Assembly: GCF_003287275.1 (NCBI RefSeq)
Contig: NZ_QEVW01000006.1
Location: 496,001 to 560,000, forward strand
Reading direction: 5' to 3'
Origin: Paenibacillus taichungensis
Lineage (GTDB): Bacteria > Bacillota > Bacilli > Paenibacillales > Paenibacillaceae
DNA length: 64,000 nucleotides
Shown here one piece after another: positions 25,124 through 34,400 of the stretch. Position 1 is the stretch's first letter, and each line of letters starts with the position of its first letter. A model generated the notes under the pieces. The model made no database searches, had not been told where the DNA came from, and saw only the letters and a program-made list of their open reading frames with translations. Both the position numbers and the translations under genes were made by a program.

Positions 25124-26134
25124 TTAATTACCGCCGTTTACTTTTACCGGATAATGAACCGTATATTCTGCGCCTTCAATCCAGCTCCCGGTCACATGAT
25201 TACGTCCCTTAACGACAACCCGATCACGGTATACATCCACATGCAAACTTTCACTTCCCTCCAGATGCTCATCCTCATCCGTCCAGAGATAAGCTACAGA
25301 GGAGGCATTAAACATCGTTGGCAGCTGTCCGCCACCTTCGTACATGGTATGCTGAGCCTCTAATTGCCAATGGGTGTGCCCAGAGAAGAGGATGACCTGC
25401 GGATAACGACTTAGCACAGCCTTTAATGCTGCATCCTGATTCACGCCATACCAACCTTGTTCCTTCATGGAACCCGCAACTGTATCCATCAGTGGTTGAT
25501 GGAGAAAGGCAAAAATCGGCTGCTCAGGCAATGCTTGCTCCGACAGTTTTGTTTCCAGCCATTGCAGTTGATCGGCAGACATATCACAATCTTTCGGATG
25601 AGGCTGCTCCGTACCCAGGAAGATATAATGATACCCGTCGATCCAGTGGTCGTGGTACGATCCGTTCATCCCTGTGATTGCTGTAAAATCACTCAACCGC
25701 TTATGCCACAACTCTTCAGTTGAGATGGAATTCTGGTTTTTTTCAATATCATGAGCCTCGACCTGGCCCATATCCCCTGAATACCCCAACACCTCACCCA
25801 CCTCGTGCTGGGTCATGGTGGTCAAGTTCAGCGGTGGATCTCCCCATAGAATGGCTCCAATATCATGATTGCCTACGGTATAACGTATTGGAGGCAGTGA
25901 TTCGCCGTGAGCCCGCAATATACGCTGCAACTCCTGGTATTCTTGAGGCAGTCCACGATCGGTCACATCGCCCACATGCATAATTCCGCTGCTGCCATGG
26001 CTATACGTTGCGATGTCTTCCAGCGCTTTCTCCAGATGACGGTTATGGATATGATCAGCCTGCTCTCTCACATGAGTATCTGTGATGACCTGGAAGCTGA
26101 TTATCGGCTGTTCGTGTTTATTTTCATTTCCCAT
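25124..26134 (-). CDS. Calcineurin-like metallophosphoesterase
   Basis: This 336-residue protein has the full set of metal-binding motifs in order: TDTHV, HVGDVTDRG, GNHDIGA, a FLHQP histidine, and FSGHTHW. The arrangement is that of the class III cyclic-nucleotide/ Icc-like phosphodiesterases. It lacks a signal peptide and so is cytosolic. Its ATG shares one base with the stop of the SMR gene (TGATG), so translation is coupled. The substrate is unknown. Confidence 0.88.
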   Translation of the reverse strand: MGNENKHEQPIISFQVITDTHVREQADHIHNRHLEKALEDIATYSHGSSGIMHVGDVTDRGLPQEYQELQRILRAHGESLPPIRYTVGNHDIGAILWGDPPLNLTTMTQHEVGEVLGYSGDMGQVEAHDIEKNQNSISTEELWHKRLSDFTAITGMNGSYHDHWIDGYHYIFLGTEQPHPKDCDMSADQLQWLETKLSEQALPEQPIFAFLHQPLMDTVAGSMKEQGWYGVNQDAALKAVLSRYPQVILFSGHTHWQLEAQHTMYEGGGQLPTMFNASSVAYLWTDEDEHLEGSESLHVDVYRDRVVVKGRNHVTGSWIEGAEYTVHYPVKVNGGN

Positions 26135-26469
26135 CAGGAATCACTCCATTTCAGTCCAATAATGCCAATCAGAATAAAGCCCATCCAGACGATCGACATC
26201 GCCTTCAGACGTTCACCCAGAAAGTAATGTCCCACTATCCCAATCAATGTAATGCCTACGCCCGACCAGATGGCATAAGCAACCCCCAGCGGCATATACT
26301 TCACAGCAAAATTCAACAGGGTAAAGCTCGCTCCATAACAGGCAAACATAAGAATGGAAGGCCATACGCGGGTAAAACCATCCGAGACCCTCATCAGAAT
26401 CGTACCACTGAGCTCCAATCCAATCGCCAGAGCAAGCAGTATCCATCCCGTATATGAATGACTCGTCAT
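26134..26469 (-). CDS. Small multidrug resistance (SMR) family transporter, EmrE-like
   Basis: This 111-residue, four-helix protein has the essential membrane glutamate (E19, in GLELSGT) in helix 1 and the YAIWSGVG motif in helix 3. It should exchange protons for cationic compounds across the inner membrane, as a homodimer, because no second SMR gene is adjacent. It overlaps the HAD gene by four bases and the phosphoesterase by one, so the three form a tight operon. I see no guanidine riboswitch upstream. Whether it exports quaternary ammonium compounds or guanidinium is not decidable here. Confidence 0.88.
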   Translation of the reverse strand: MTSHSYTGWILLALAIGLELSGTILMRVSDGFTRVWPSILMFACYGASFTLLNFAVKYMPLGVAYAIWSGVGITLIGIVGHYFLGERLKAMSIVWMGFILIGIIGLKWSDS

Positions 26470-27233
26470 CGGTTTACCTCAACTTCCAGCAATTCATCAA
26501 ACGAACGAACCGTAAGATCCGCAAGCTTGATATGAGCAGGTTCACCCACAGCAATCTTCCAGGCAGCTCCCGCAGCACGGGCCATCTCCATATCACCATC
26601 CGTATCGCCAATGACGACAACTCTTGCAGTAGGTACACCCAGACGCTCACACGCCAGCAACAACATGTCAGGAAACGGTTTTCCCCGTCCAACCTGATCC
26701 GTTCCTACAACTACGGTGAAAAAAGATTCTATCCCCATCCACTTTAAATGACTTAGGGCATTTTCTGTCTCATCCGCTGTGACGACACCCATTTTCAGTC
26801 CTTTGCTGCGACACTGCTCAAGAAAGGCAAGGACGCCTGGAAGGGGCTGAGCAGGGCGCTCCTTATTCATTGCGTATTCTGCCTGCAGCAAACATTCCCT
26901 CACAATAATTTTCGCTTCCGCCCAGCTTAATCCTGCACGATAGCCATGCCAAGTTAATACGGCGTAGACTTCCTCCATTGTTCCCATAGCAAGGGGGCCT
27001 CGCACATCATAACCGTTCATTCGTCCCTGCTCATCATGGAATGTTCCCCATATATGAGGAATCTCTGCTGCATTGAACTGAAGGCCACGAGCAGCAAGCT
27101 CTTCCCGGAAGTTCTCCATCACACGATCGGTCCAGAAGCCCCACATGGCTGTAAAATCAAGCAGAGTCCCATCCTTGTCAAATAAAATAGCCTCAATTGG
27201 GGTAGAAAGGCTCCCCAGCGTCAATTCGGGCAT
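26466..27233 (-). CDS. HAD-superfamily hydrolase (phosphoglycolate phosphatase-like)
   Basis: This 255-residue protein has motif I FDKDGTLLDF (about residues 19-28), motif II MGVVTADETENAL, a motif III lysine in GRGKPFPD and motif IV VIGDTDGDMEMARAA. A helical cap inserted between motifs I and II places it in the Gph-like subgroup. It should hydrolyse a small phosphomonoester. It is the first gene of the HAD-SMR-phosphoesterase operon; why these three belong together is not evident. Confidence 0.88.
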   Translation of the reverse strand: MPELTLGSLSTPIEAILFDKDGTLLDFTAMWGFWTDRVMENFREELAARGLQFNAAEIPHIWGTFHDEQGRMNGYDVRGPLAMGTMEEVYAVLTWHGYRAGLSWAEAKIIVRECLLQAEYAMNKERPAQPLPGVLAFLEQCRSKGLKMGVVTADETENALSHLKWMGIESFFTVVVGTDQVGRGKPFPDMLLLACERLGVPTARVVVIGDTDGDMEMARAAGAAWKIAVGEPAHIKLADLTVRSFDELLEVEVNR

Positions 27234-27272
27234 TGGTTACGCTCCTTGTCTGCTGAATTACTAAGTCAGAAA

Positions 27273-27294
27273 AGCGGTACAACACTGCACCGCT
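27273..27294 (-). terminator. Terminator of the sugar ABC operon
   Basis: AGCGGT pairs with ACCGCT around a ten-base loop, and the minus strand continues TTTTCT. It lies 28 bases after the binding-protein stop. Confidence 0.65.
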
Positions 27295-27321
27295 CTTCCA
27301 AGTTAAGCTTGTTTCCCCTTG

Positions 27322-28701
27322 TTATTTCACGCGATCCAATTCTTTTTGGGCCTTTTCTTTGGCTTCTTTCAGCGCTTGTGCTGCTGGAATGTTATTAATC
27401 TGTACCTGATCTGCTGCATCCTTCAGCGCAGCATTGATTTTGCCTCCAGTCGGGTCCTGGAACGGAGCCGAAGCATGGGAGGCCTGCTGCAATGGAACCT
27501 TGATTTGCGGGTTCTCTTCACTGAATGTTTTGAAAGCAGGATCTTCTTGAGCAGATTGACGAACTGCAATGTAACCTGTGTTCATGGACCAAGCTGCTGT
27601 ATTCGCTGTTTCCGAGAAATACGTCAGCCATTTATAAGCTGCTTGCTGCTGTTCCGGACTTGCTTCGGCCGGGATACCTGCCATGATCGCACTCGCCACA
27701 GGCTTGCCTTGGCCTACACCTTCCCAACCCGGTTGTTCCATGGCTGCAACGATGCTGAAATCCAGATCTCCCTGGTCACCGCTGGAACCGGTATATCCGG
27801 CTGCTTTATTTTTCATAACATCATCAATCGTTTTGTACCAGTACTCCCAGCCTTGGCCGCCAAAATGAATACCCATGGTCTTGTCCTCATTAATCCACTT
27901 GCGGAACAGCTCCCACGTCTCTACCCATTCCGGTGAATCAATCGTTACAGTCTTGCCGTCATCACTCAGAATTTTCCCGCCTTTGCCAAGCACGGCGTCA
28001 ATCATGTTATCGCTACCCCACATTGGCTCCCACCCGTAGAAGGTTGTCTTGCCATTCTCCTGCTTGCTCATCTTCGCTGCCGCTTCAGCAAGTGCCTCCC
28101 ATGTCGTCAGAGTGGCTGGATCGATATTATTCTCTTTTAGAGCATCCATACGGTAATACATGATCTGAGTTGTTCCGTACATCGGTAAGAAATACTGCTT
28201 CCCATCTACTTTTCCCTGCTCCAGGAAGGTCTGCACGTAATCTTCCTTGTTAAAGCCCTGATCGGCAGCGGTCAGCTCATCCAAGGATGCATAGTACCCT
28301 TTGCGCGCCCAGTCGATATTGGAGCTTAGTACAGCGGCGGGTACTTTTTTCGAGGCAATGGCAGCCTGGAGTTTTTGTTCGGTTTCCGTGTAATCTGCTT
28401 GTACAATTCCTTTCACAACAACTTCGCTCTGGGATGCATTGAAGGCATCAATCGTCTTCTTCATGTTATCTCCCAGGTTGCCACCCAGACCATACCAGAA
28501 CTCAATCTCGACAGGACTGCTTGATGCAGAATCAGCTCCATTCGCAGCAGCTGCATCTGAACCCGTGCCTGTACCGCTATCAGCTGAGGAACCACATGCG
28601 GTGATCAGGGCGAAACTCGCAGCCAGTACCAGCGACATGCCCCCTCTCCACCTGAGCTTTAATTTGTTCCGCCATTTCATACTCGCTTGACTCAATTTCA
28701 T
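27322..28701 (-). CDS. Carbohydrate ABC transporter substrate-binding lipoprotein (UgpB/MalE-like)
   Basis: This 459-residue lipoprotein has a signal ending LITAC (Cys36). A Ser/Gly/Ala-rich linker follows, then a cluster-1 type binding fold starting VEIEFWYGLGG. It captures a sugar or sugar phosphate outside the membrane for the two permeases encoded just upstream. The EFWYGLGGN start and the many aromatic residues resemble the glycerol-3-phosphate and oligosaccharide binders. No ATPase gene is present, so a shared MsmX-type ATPase is expected. It is the last gene of the three-gene operon. Confidence 0.9.
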   Translation of the reverse strand: MKLSQASMKWRNKLKLRWRGGMSLVLAASFALITACGSSADSGTGTGSDAAAANGADSASSSPVEIEFWYGLGGNLGDNMKKTIDAFNASQSEVVVKGIVQADYTETEQKLQAAIASKKVPAAVLSSNIDWARKGYYASLDELTAADQGFNKEDYVQTFLEQGKVDGKQYFLPMYGTTQIMYYRMDALKENNIDPATLTTWEALAEAAAKMSKQENGKTTFYGWEPMWGSDNMIDAVLGKGGKILSDDGKTVTIDSPEWVETWELFRKWINEDKTMGIHFGGQGWEYWYKTIDDVMKNKAAGYTGSSGDQGDLDFSIVAAMEQPGWEGVGQGKPVASAIMAGIPAEASPEQQQAAYKWLTYFSETANTAAWSMNTGYIAVRQSAQEDPAFKTFSEENPQIKVPLQQASHASAPFQDPTGGKINAALKDAADQVQINNIPAAQALKEAKEKAQKELDRVK

Positions 28702-28735
28702 TTTGATTCCTCCTATATAAAGTATGTTGTGAAAA

Positions 28736-29650
28736 TCAGTTCTTGTTCACGCCGGCAGTAATATTCACACTCTGCATGATCGTTTTCTGGGTAAACAGGA
28801 AAAGAATCAGCAGCGGTGCGATAGTAAAGGCACTGGCAGCCATGATCTGCGGCCATGCCAGACCGTAGGCTCCACCCTCCACGAAAAAGCTGCGCAGACC
28901 TGCGGATACCAATTGCAGATTCGGGTCTTTGGTAATGAGCATCGGCCAGAAATAGTTGTTGTACTGGTCAATGAACGTAATCAACACCATCACGGCAAAC
29001 GACGAGCGAACCAGCGGCGTCATAATGGTCCACAGAATGCGGAAGTGCGACGCCCCATCCAATTGTCCAGCTTCCACCAGTTCGTGAGACACCTGCATAA
29101 ATGCCTGACGGATCAGGAAAATGGAGAACACACTGACACAGTTGGACACAATCAGTCCGGTATAGGAGTCCAGTAATTTAAGTTCGCTGAGCACCAAATA
29201 ACTGGGCAAATAAACGGCGGTACTCGGAATCATGTAGCCTACCAGAATCAGTCCGGTGAGTACCCCTTTTATACGAAAGCGCATATGGGTGAGTGCATAG
29301 GCCATCATGCTGGAGTTAATGACCTGGATCAGACAGATCGCAGCCGCTACCCCTGTACTATTCAGAATGTAACGGGCAAATGGAGCAGCTTGCCACGCAT
29401 CCACATAATTGTTCCAACGGAACGTTTCGGGCCAGAAGGTTGGCGGGAACTGCCAGATCTCGTCATTGGTTTTGAAACCGCTAATGACCATCCAGTAGAA
29501 CGGAAATGCCATCGTCAGACTCACCAGCGCAAGCAGCAGATAGCGAAGTGCGGTAGCAAATCCTTTTCCTGCACGAGGGACCTTCCGTTTCTGCACCTCT
29601 TCACGACTATTATCTTTTCTTGTTTGGTTGGTTAAAGTGGTCATGTTCAT
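28736..29650 (-). CDS. Sugar ABC transporter permease (UgpE/MalG-like)
   Basis: This 304-residue permease has six transmembrane segments and the cytoplasmic EAA loop (ELVEAGQLDGASHFRILWTIMTPL) that contacts the ATPase. It overlaps the preceding permease gene by one base (TAATG). Together they form the heterodimeric channel for the binding protein encoded downstream. A second ATG two codons in is an alternative start. Confidence 0.92.
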   Translation of the reverse strand: MNMTTLTNQTRKDNSREEVQKRKVPRAGKGFATALRYLLLALVSLTMAFPFYWMVISGFKTNDEIWQFPPTFWPETFRWNNYVDAWQAAPFARYILNSTGVAAAICLIQVINSSMMAYALTHMRFRIKGVLTGLILVGYMIPSTAVYLPSYLVLSELKLLDSYTGLIVSNCVSVFSIFLIRQAFMQVSHELVEAGQLDGASHFRILWTIMTPLVRSSFAVMVLITFIDQYNNYFWPMLITKDPNLQLVSAGLRSFFVEGGAYGLAWPQIMAASAFTIAPLLILFLFTQKTIMQSVNITAGVNKN

Positions 29651-30534
29651 TAGTAATGCACCAGGCGTCGGCCGAGCAGGAAGGATACTCCTGACAGCAG
29701 AACGCAGATCAGAATAATAACGACGGCGATGGAAGAAGCCTCGCCCACATTGAAGGACTCAAATGCAGATTGATAATACATGTAAAGCAGTGTTCTTGTT
29801 GATCCAGCTGGTCCTCCTTGCGTCATCACGTTGATCTGGTCATAAGCCTGCAGCGACTGGATCGTCAGGATGATGGACAGGAAAAACGTGGTGGGTGAAA
29901 TCAACGGCAGTGTAATGCTTCGGAACTTGTCCCAGCTGCCTGCCCCATCAATCGATGCCGCTTCAAGCAGATCGGATGGCAGGTTACGCAATGCGACCAG
30001 GTAGAATACCATAGACCAGCCAATTGATTTCCACAGCGTGACGATGAGCACAGCTACCAATGCCCAGTTCTGATCTTTCAGCCAGCCTATCGGAGATATG
30101 CCGACCCAGTCAAGCAACAGGTTGGCCAGCCCCACTTCAGGTTCGAAAATCCAGGACCACGCAATGGAGACTGCGACAGTCGGGGTCACCCACGGGGAGA
30201 ACAGCAGCGTCCGGAACAGGCCGGAGGACTTAATCTTGCTGTTCATGAGCATGGCCAGCGCCAGTCCGCCCACAATCGTAGGCACTACACTTCCAAGACC
30301 GAACAACAGCGTAACTTTTAATGAACGGTAAAATTCAGAATTGGTTAGCAGATAGCTGTAGTTATCCAAACCGACGAATAATTTGTCAGGGCTCATGAAG
30401 TCCCAATCCGTAAAACTCAGATATACAATGTATCCCAAAGGCCCAAGCCAGAAAATGAGTAATGGGATAAGGGCAGGAAGGGTGAAGAGAACCGCTTCTG
30501 TCTCCCTCCATAATTTCACACGCAATTTGCACAC
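29650..30534 (-). CDS. Sugar ABC transporter permease (UgpA/MalF-like)
   Basis: This 294-residue six-helix permease starts the importer operon. The EAA loop is DLLEAASIDGAGSWDKFRSITLPL near residue 200. The substrate is not deducible. The promoter lies in the 191-base divergent gap shared with the GbsR-type regulator, where TGTATAATACA (30616-30626) is a short palindrome that could be an operator. Confidence 0.92.
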   Translation of the reverse strand: MCKLRVKLWRETEAVLFTLPALIPLLIFWLGPLGYIVYLSFTDWDFMSPDKLFVGLDNYSYLLTNSEFYRSLKVTLLFGLGSVVPTIVGGLALAMLMNSKIKSSGLFRTLLFSPWVTPTVAVSIAWSWIFEPEVGLANLLLDWVGISPIGWLKDQNWALVAVLIVTLWKSIGWSMVFYLVALRNLPSDLLEAASIDGAGSWDKFRSITLPLISPTTFFLSIILTIQSLQAYDQINVMTQGGPAGSTRTLLYMYYQSAFESFNVGEASSIAVVIILICVLLSGVSFLLGRRLVHY

Positions 30535-30725
30535 TCCTAATCGTCCAAATTTTATTTAATTTCTCTAAAAATCATGCCTTAAAACTCCCTTTAATCTCTT
30601 CTGTACAAAAATGATTGTATAATACATTTGAAAAAACTAATTCCGGGTTATGTTAAAATAACGCGAGGTCATGTAAAATATGAAAAGGAAACAGGGAGTC
30701 CCATCCATATACTAGAGGTGAGATT

Positions 30726-31292
30726 GTGGGAAAAGAAGCTGCCGAGGACCAGAACCATTCGTCGTTGTCCTATCGGCCCGAGCTGAGGGAGAAAGTCATT
30801 GACGCCATTGCCAATACCATGGATCTGTATGGAGTCAATCATTCATTTGGTCAACTGTATGGCATTATGTATTTTGAGGATCGCCCGATGACGCTGGAAG
30901 AGATGAAAACGTCCATGAACATGAGCAAAAGTAATATGAGTTATGCTGTACGTTCGCTTACCGAATCTCAGATGATCTATAAATTGGAGGAAAAGCGGGA
31001 ACGCCAGGATCAATATCTGGCGGAAACCAACTTTTTCCGTACGTTTCAAAACTTCTTCGGGGCCAAGCTTCAACGGGAAATCGACGTGATGCAGGAAAGC
31101 CTTCGGGAGGTGATTCCGCAGTTATCGGAGATTATTCTTGCCAGAACAACTCCTCCGGAAGAACGGGAAGACGCATTGCGAGATTTGCATAAACTTCAGC
31201 ATGCCGGGCAGTATTATGATTGGTTGCAGGGATTTGTAGACCAACTGCGGGATGGTGTTTTTTACAAAGATGCCCCACATGAAAGTGATTAA
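30726..31292 (+). CDS. GbsR/MarR-type transcriptional regulator
   Basis: This 188-residue protein starts at GTG behind GAGGTGAGATT. The winged helix at about 30-100 contains GQLYGIMYFEDRPMTLEEM and MSKSNMSYAVRSL, the GbsR signature. GbsR in Bacillus represses choline and betaine genes. Here the divergent partner is a sugar-type importer, so the importer may carry an osmolyte precursor, or the regulator has been recruited to another signal. The C-terminal half is a long helical region for dimerisation. Confidence 0.85.
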   Translation: MGKEAAEDQNHSSLSYRPELREKVIDAIANTMDLYGVNHSFGQLYGIMYFEDRPMTLEEMKTSMNMSKSNMSYAVRSLTESQMIYKLEEKRERQDQYLAETNFFRTFQNFFGAKLQREIDVMQESLREVIPQLSEIILARTTPPEEREDALRDLHKLQHAGQYYDWLQGFVDQLRDGVFYKDAPHESD

Positions 31293-31410
31293 ACACGCTA
31301 AGGAATCATATACGCTTTATTATGAATAGCATTCACTCGGTCCGTTAAACTAAAAAAGTCAGCTCAACAAGCGCCGATGGTTGCAGGACTTGTACTGGCT
31401 TTCAATAATT

Positions 31411-31455
31411 AAAAGGGGAGCCCCACCATTCTTTCATGGTTGGGGCTCCCCTTTT
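31411..31455 (+). terminator. Bidirectional terminator between the GbsR-type and SLH protein genes
   Basis: A stem of about 20 base pairs with a six-base loop starts AAAAGGGGAGCCCCA and ends CTCCCCTTTT. It serves both convergent genes. Confidence 0.92.
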
Positions 31456-31470
31456 ATAAATATGGTTATC

Positions 31471-34400
31471 TTATTTCTGTGCCGCAGCCTCAATGTCTGC
31501 ATAAGCCCAGTGTGTTGCAGGTACGTCTGTAAAAGATGGCGTAGTTACACCTGTTACCGGCGTCCGTTTGAACAGTACGTTTAATACTTTCACCGCTTCA
31601 GCGCGGGTCAGTTTGCTGTCCGGTTTAAATGTACCATCGTTATACCCTGTCATCAGGCCAGCCGATTGTACGTAGGCAATCGCATCGGAAGCCCAAAGGT
31701 TAGCAGACACATCTGTGAATCCAGCACCATCCGTTGCTTGCGATGTGCTGCTTGTTGCATCTGCGCTTTGTTGCTGCATCCAGCGGTACGCAATGGTCGC
31801 CATTTGTGCACGTGTAATTGAACCCTCTGGCGCAAATTGAGTGGCGTTCATACCGTTCATGATACCTGCGGATTGCGCTTTTTCAATATCACTCGCTGCC
31901 CAATGGGTTGCAGATACATCGGTGTAGTTTACAACGTTCGCAGATGCAGTTCCCGCATCATCAGACAGATTACGAGCCAGCATTGCTGCCATTTGCGCAC
32001 GGGTTACGAATGCATCCGGGCGGAAATCAGTACCAAATCCGTTGATATACGGGTTGTGCGAGCCTTGGGAAGCTTTCAGTCCATCCACCACAACGAGCGT
32101 GAACGTGCTGAATTTGTTAACTGTAAATTCGATACCTTCACTGGAATCGCTGAGACTCACCAGTTTGCCTTGAATCAACTCTTTCGTACCGTCACTGTGT
32201 TCAATGTACACAGCCAGGTTGTCCAAAGCTTGCTGGCGGGCAGCAGGGTCAGTTGGCAGACTGTCGCGCAGCGGCAATGTCAGTGTTACTTCATGGCTTT
32301 GCATATTTGTTTCGATTTCAACTGGACGAGCCAGTACTTTCACGTTTGAATTTGGAGTAATCTGTTGAATCAATCGCTCTTTCTTCGCACGCTCTTCCAC
32401 ATCCTTACGCTCGGATTCCTTTTTCAACGGAACGACGCGGAAGTACAGATCTTGGTCAAATCCGGCAATCGACTTCGTTGGAACCGAGATAATAGCGTTC
32501 TCTGTGGAAATCTCAAGATTAAGCCCACCATCATTCAGCTGTTTCACCGCTGCTTTTGGCAGTTCAATGCGTGTCTCAGACACAGCATCTTTGGCGTCAG
32601 GGATGACAATGCGTGCCGTGTTCATGTTCAATTGCTTCGCTTTTTCCACCGATTCCTTAGCAATCGCCTCAGACATTTTCACGAGGTCCTTGATCGTGCC
32701 GTCTGCCTCGGTTGTACGTGTAATTGGCGTTTTAGTAAGGTTGGTGCCATTCGCTCCGTTCACGTCCACGACGATTTGTTCCTGCTTGGTCGTCGGTGTA
32801 GTCGTTACAGGTGTAGTCACTGACGATCCACCACCTGTGCTTGAGCCAGGGTTGGTCGAACCATTGCCGTTATTGCTATCGCCATTTGCCGTGAAGACAA
32901 TCTTCACCGCACGTCCTGGCAATAAGTCACTGATGGCTTTGTAACGAACCCATACCGTTTTGTCACCACTAAAATCAAATTTCTGAATAGAAGCAACATC
33001 AATCCAGGTCTGTTTGCCATTGAGGGAAATCTCCATCGTGTCATTCAAGCCCGTTATGGTGTTGGTGATATCATTTCCCGTTACATTAGGAGCCGTAAAG
33101 AATCGGTTGAAGACATACTGTAGATTCCCAACATCCTCGTAGCGGTCTTGTTCATTAAGCACCCATTCGGCCAGTTCTTTTCGGCCTTCCGTGCTGAGTT
33201 CAGCTCTTTTGGACAAATCAAGGGCACCTGTGCGTCTAAATTTATAGTTATCGAAGAATGCTTCCCCTGCAATCCATTCGTTCATGGCATGATCAAGCCA
33301 CTCATCCATTAGCGGAATAGAAGTAGCATTCTCAAAGGATTCCAAATGCATAGAAAAGAGACTCAGTACAATCTCCGGATTAACAATATTCCCTTTAAAT
33401 TCTCCTTCCAACCTTTCAAAAGCCACCTGATGCAAGTATTTATAAGCAAAAACACCTTTATCTACTTGGCTACGGTCCAAATGTTGTTGCCCCAGGCTGC
33501 GCAGCACATATGTTTGTTGGTCATTAAAATAATCGGGTCCATCCACCAACTTTTGTGCAAATAAATCCAGTTTGTTTTTAAGAACGTCGAATTCCTTCTG
33601 CCCCCAGATGGATTGTGCCAGAACAGCGAGTTCAATCATATATTGAACCTGATCTTTATTTCTATAATCGTTCTTCACATAATCAATCAGGAAACCAGCA
33701 ATGAATTTCTTAACTTGCAAGGATTCATAGTATCCATTCGGTAAATTAATTTCCAGATCAGGATTTTCCACGGCCAGAATCATACCATCAATATCGTTGC
33801 TACTCTTTGCAGCATTTACAGCAGCCAACGCATCAATTTCATTACCAGGGAAAAATTCGTTAAATGTAGTCTGAATGGATTCAAAACTTGCATATCCATT
33901 AGTCGGTCTTTCAGTAAGCATATGATCAGCCAACTGTTCCTTCTGTTCTGGCGTCAGGTTATCCATTTTGCTTGTATCCAAAGCGAAGCTCATTAACGGA
34001 GTTCCTGGATTCGCTTCGTTATACGTCAGAATATTCTCATGCATTTTTTTGAATTTATCCAGTGACGTTACCATTTCCTCAGTCGTATTTGCACGATTAA
34101 TGAAAGGTGTTTCTTCCACAACTGTGTCTATATATCTCAAAACACGTGAAATGGAAGCTGTTGTTTTGAGTTTGAGCTCGTATATATAAGCCGTTGTGAG
34201 TTTATCTACCTCGGAGGCATTGCTATAAGCAGCAATGAGTGGATAGAAATTATCTTCAGCACTCGGATATTCAAAATGAATTATTCCTTCTGCTTGCTTC
34301 ATATACAGCTCATCAAGTGCAGCTACTGCGGTCGGCCCACCGATTTGGCGAGTCACTTCAAGGGCGTTCAGAGCCAGTTGCACCAAGAACTCAACTTGCC

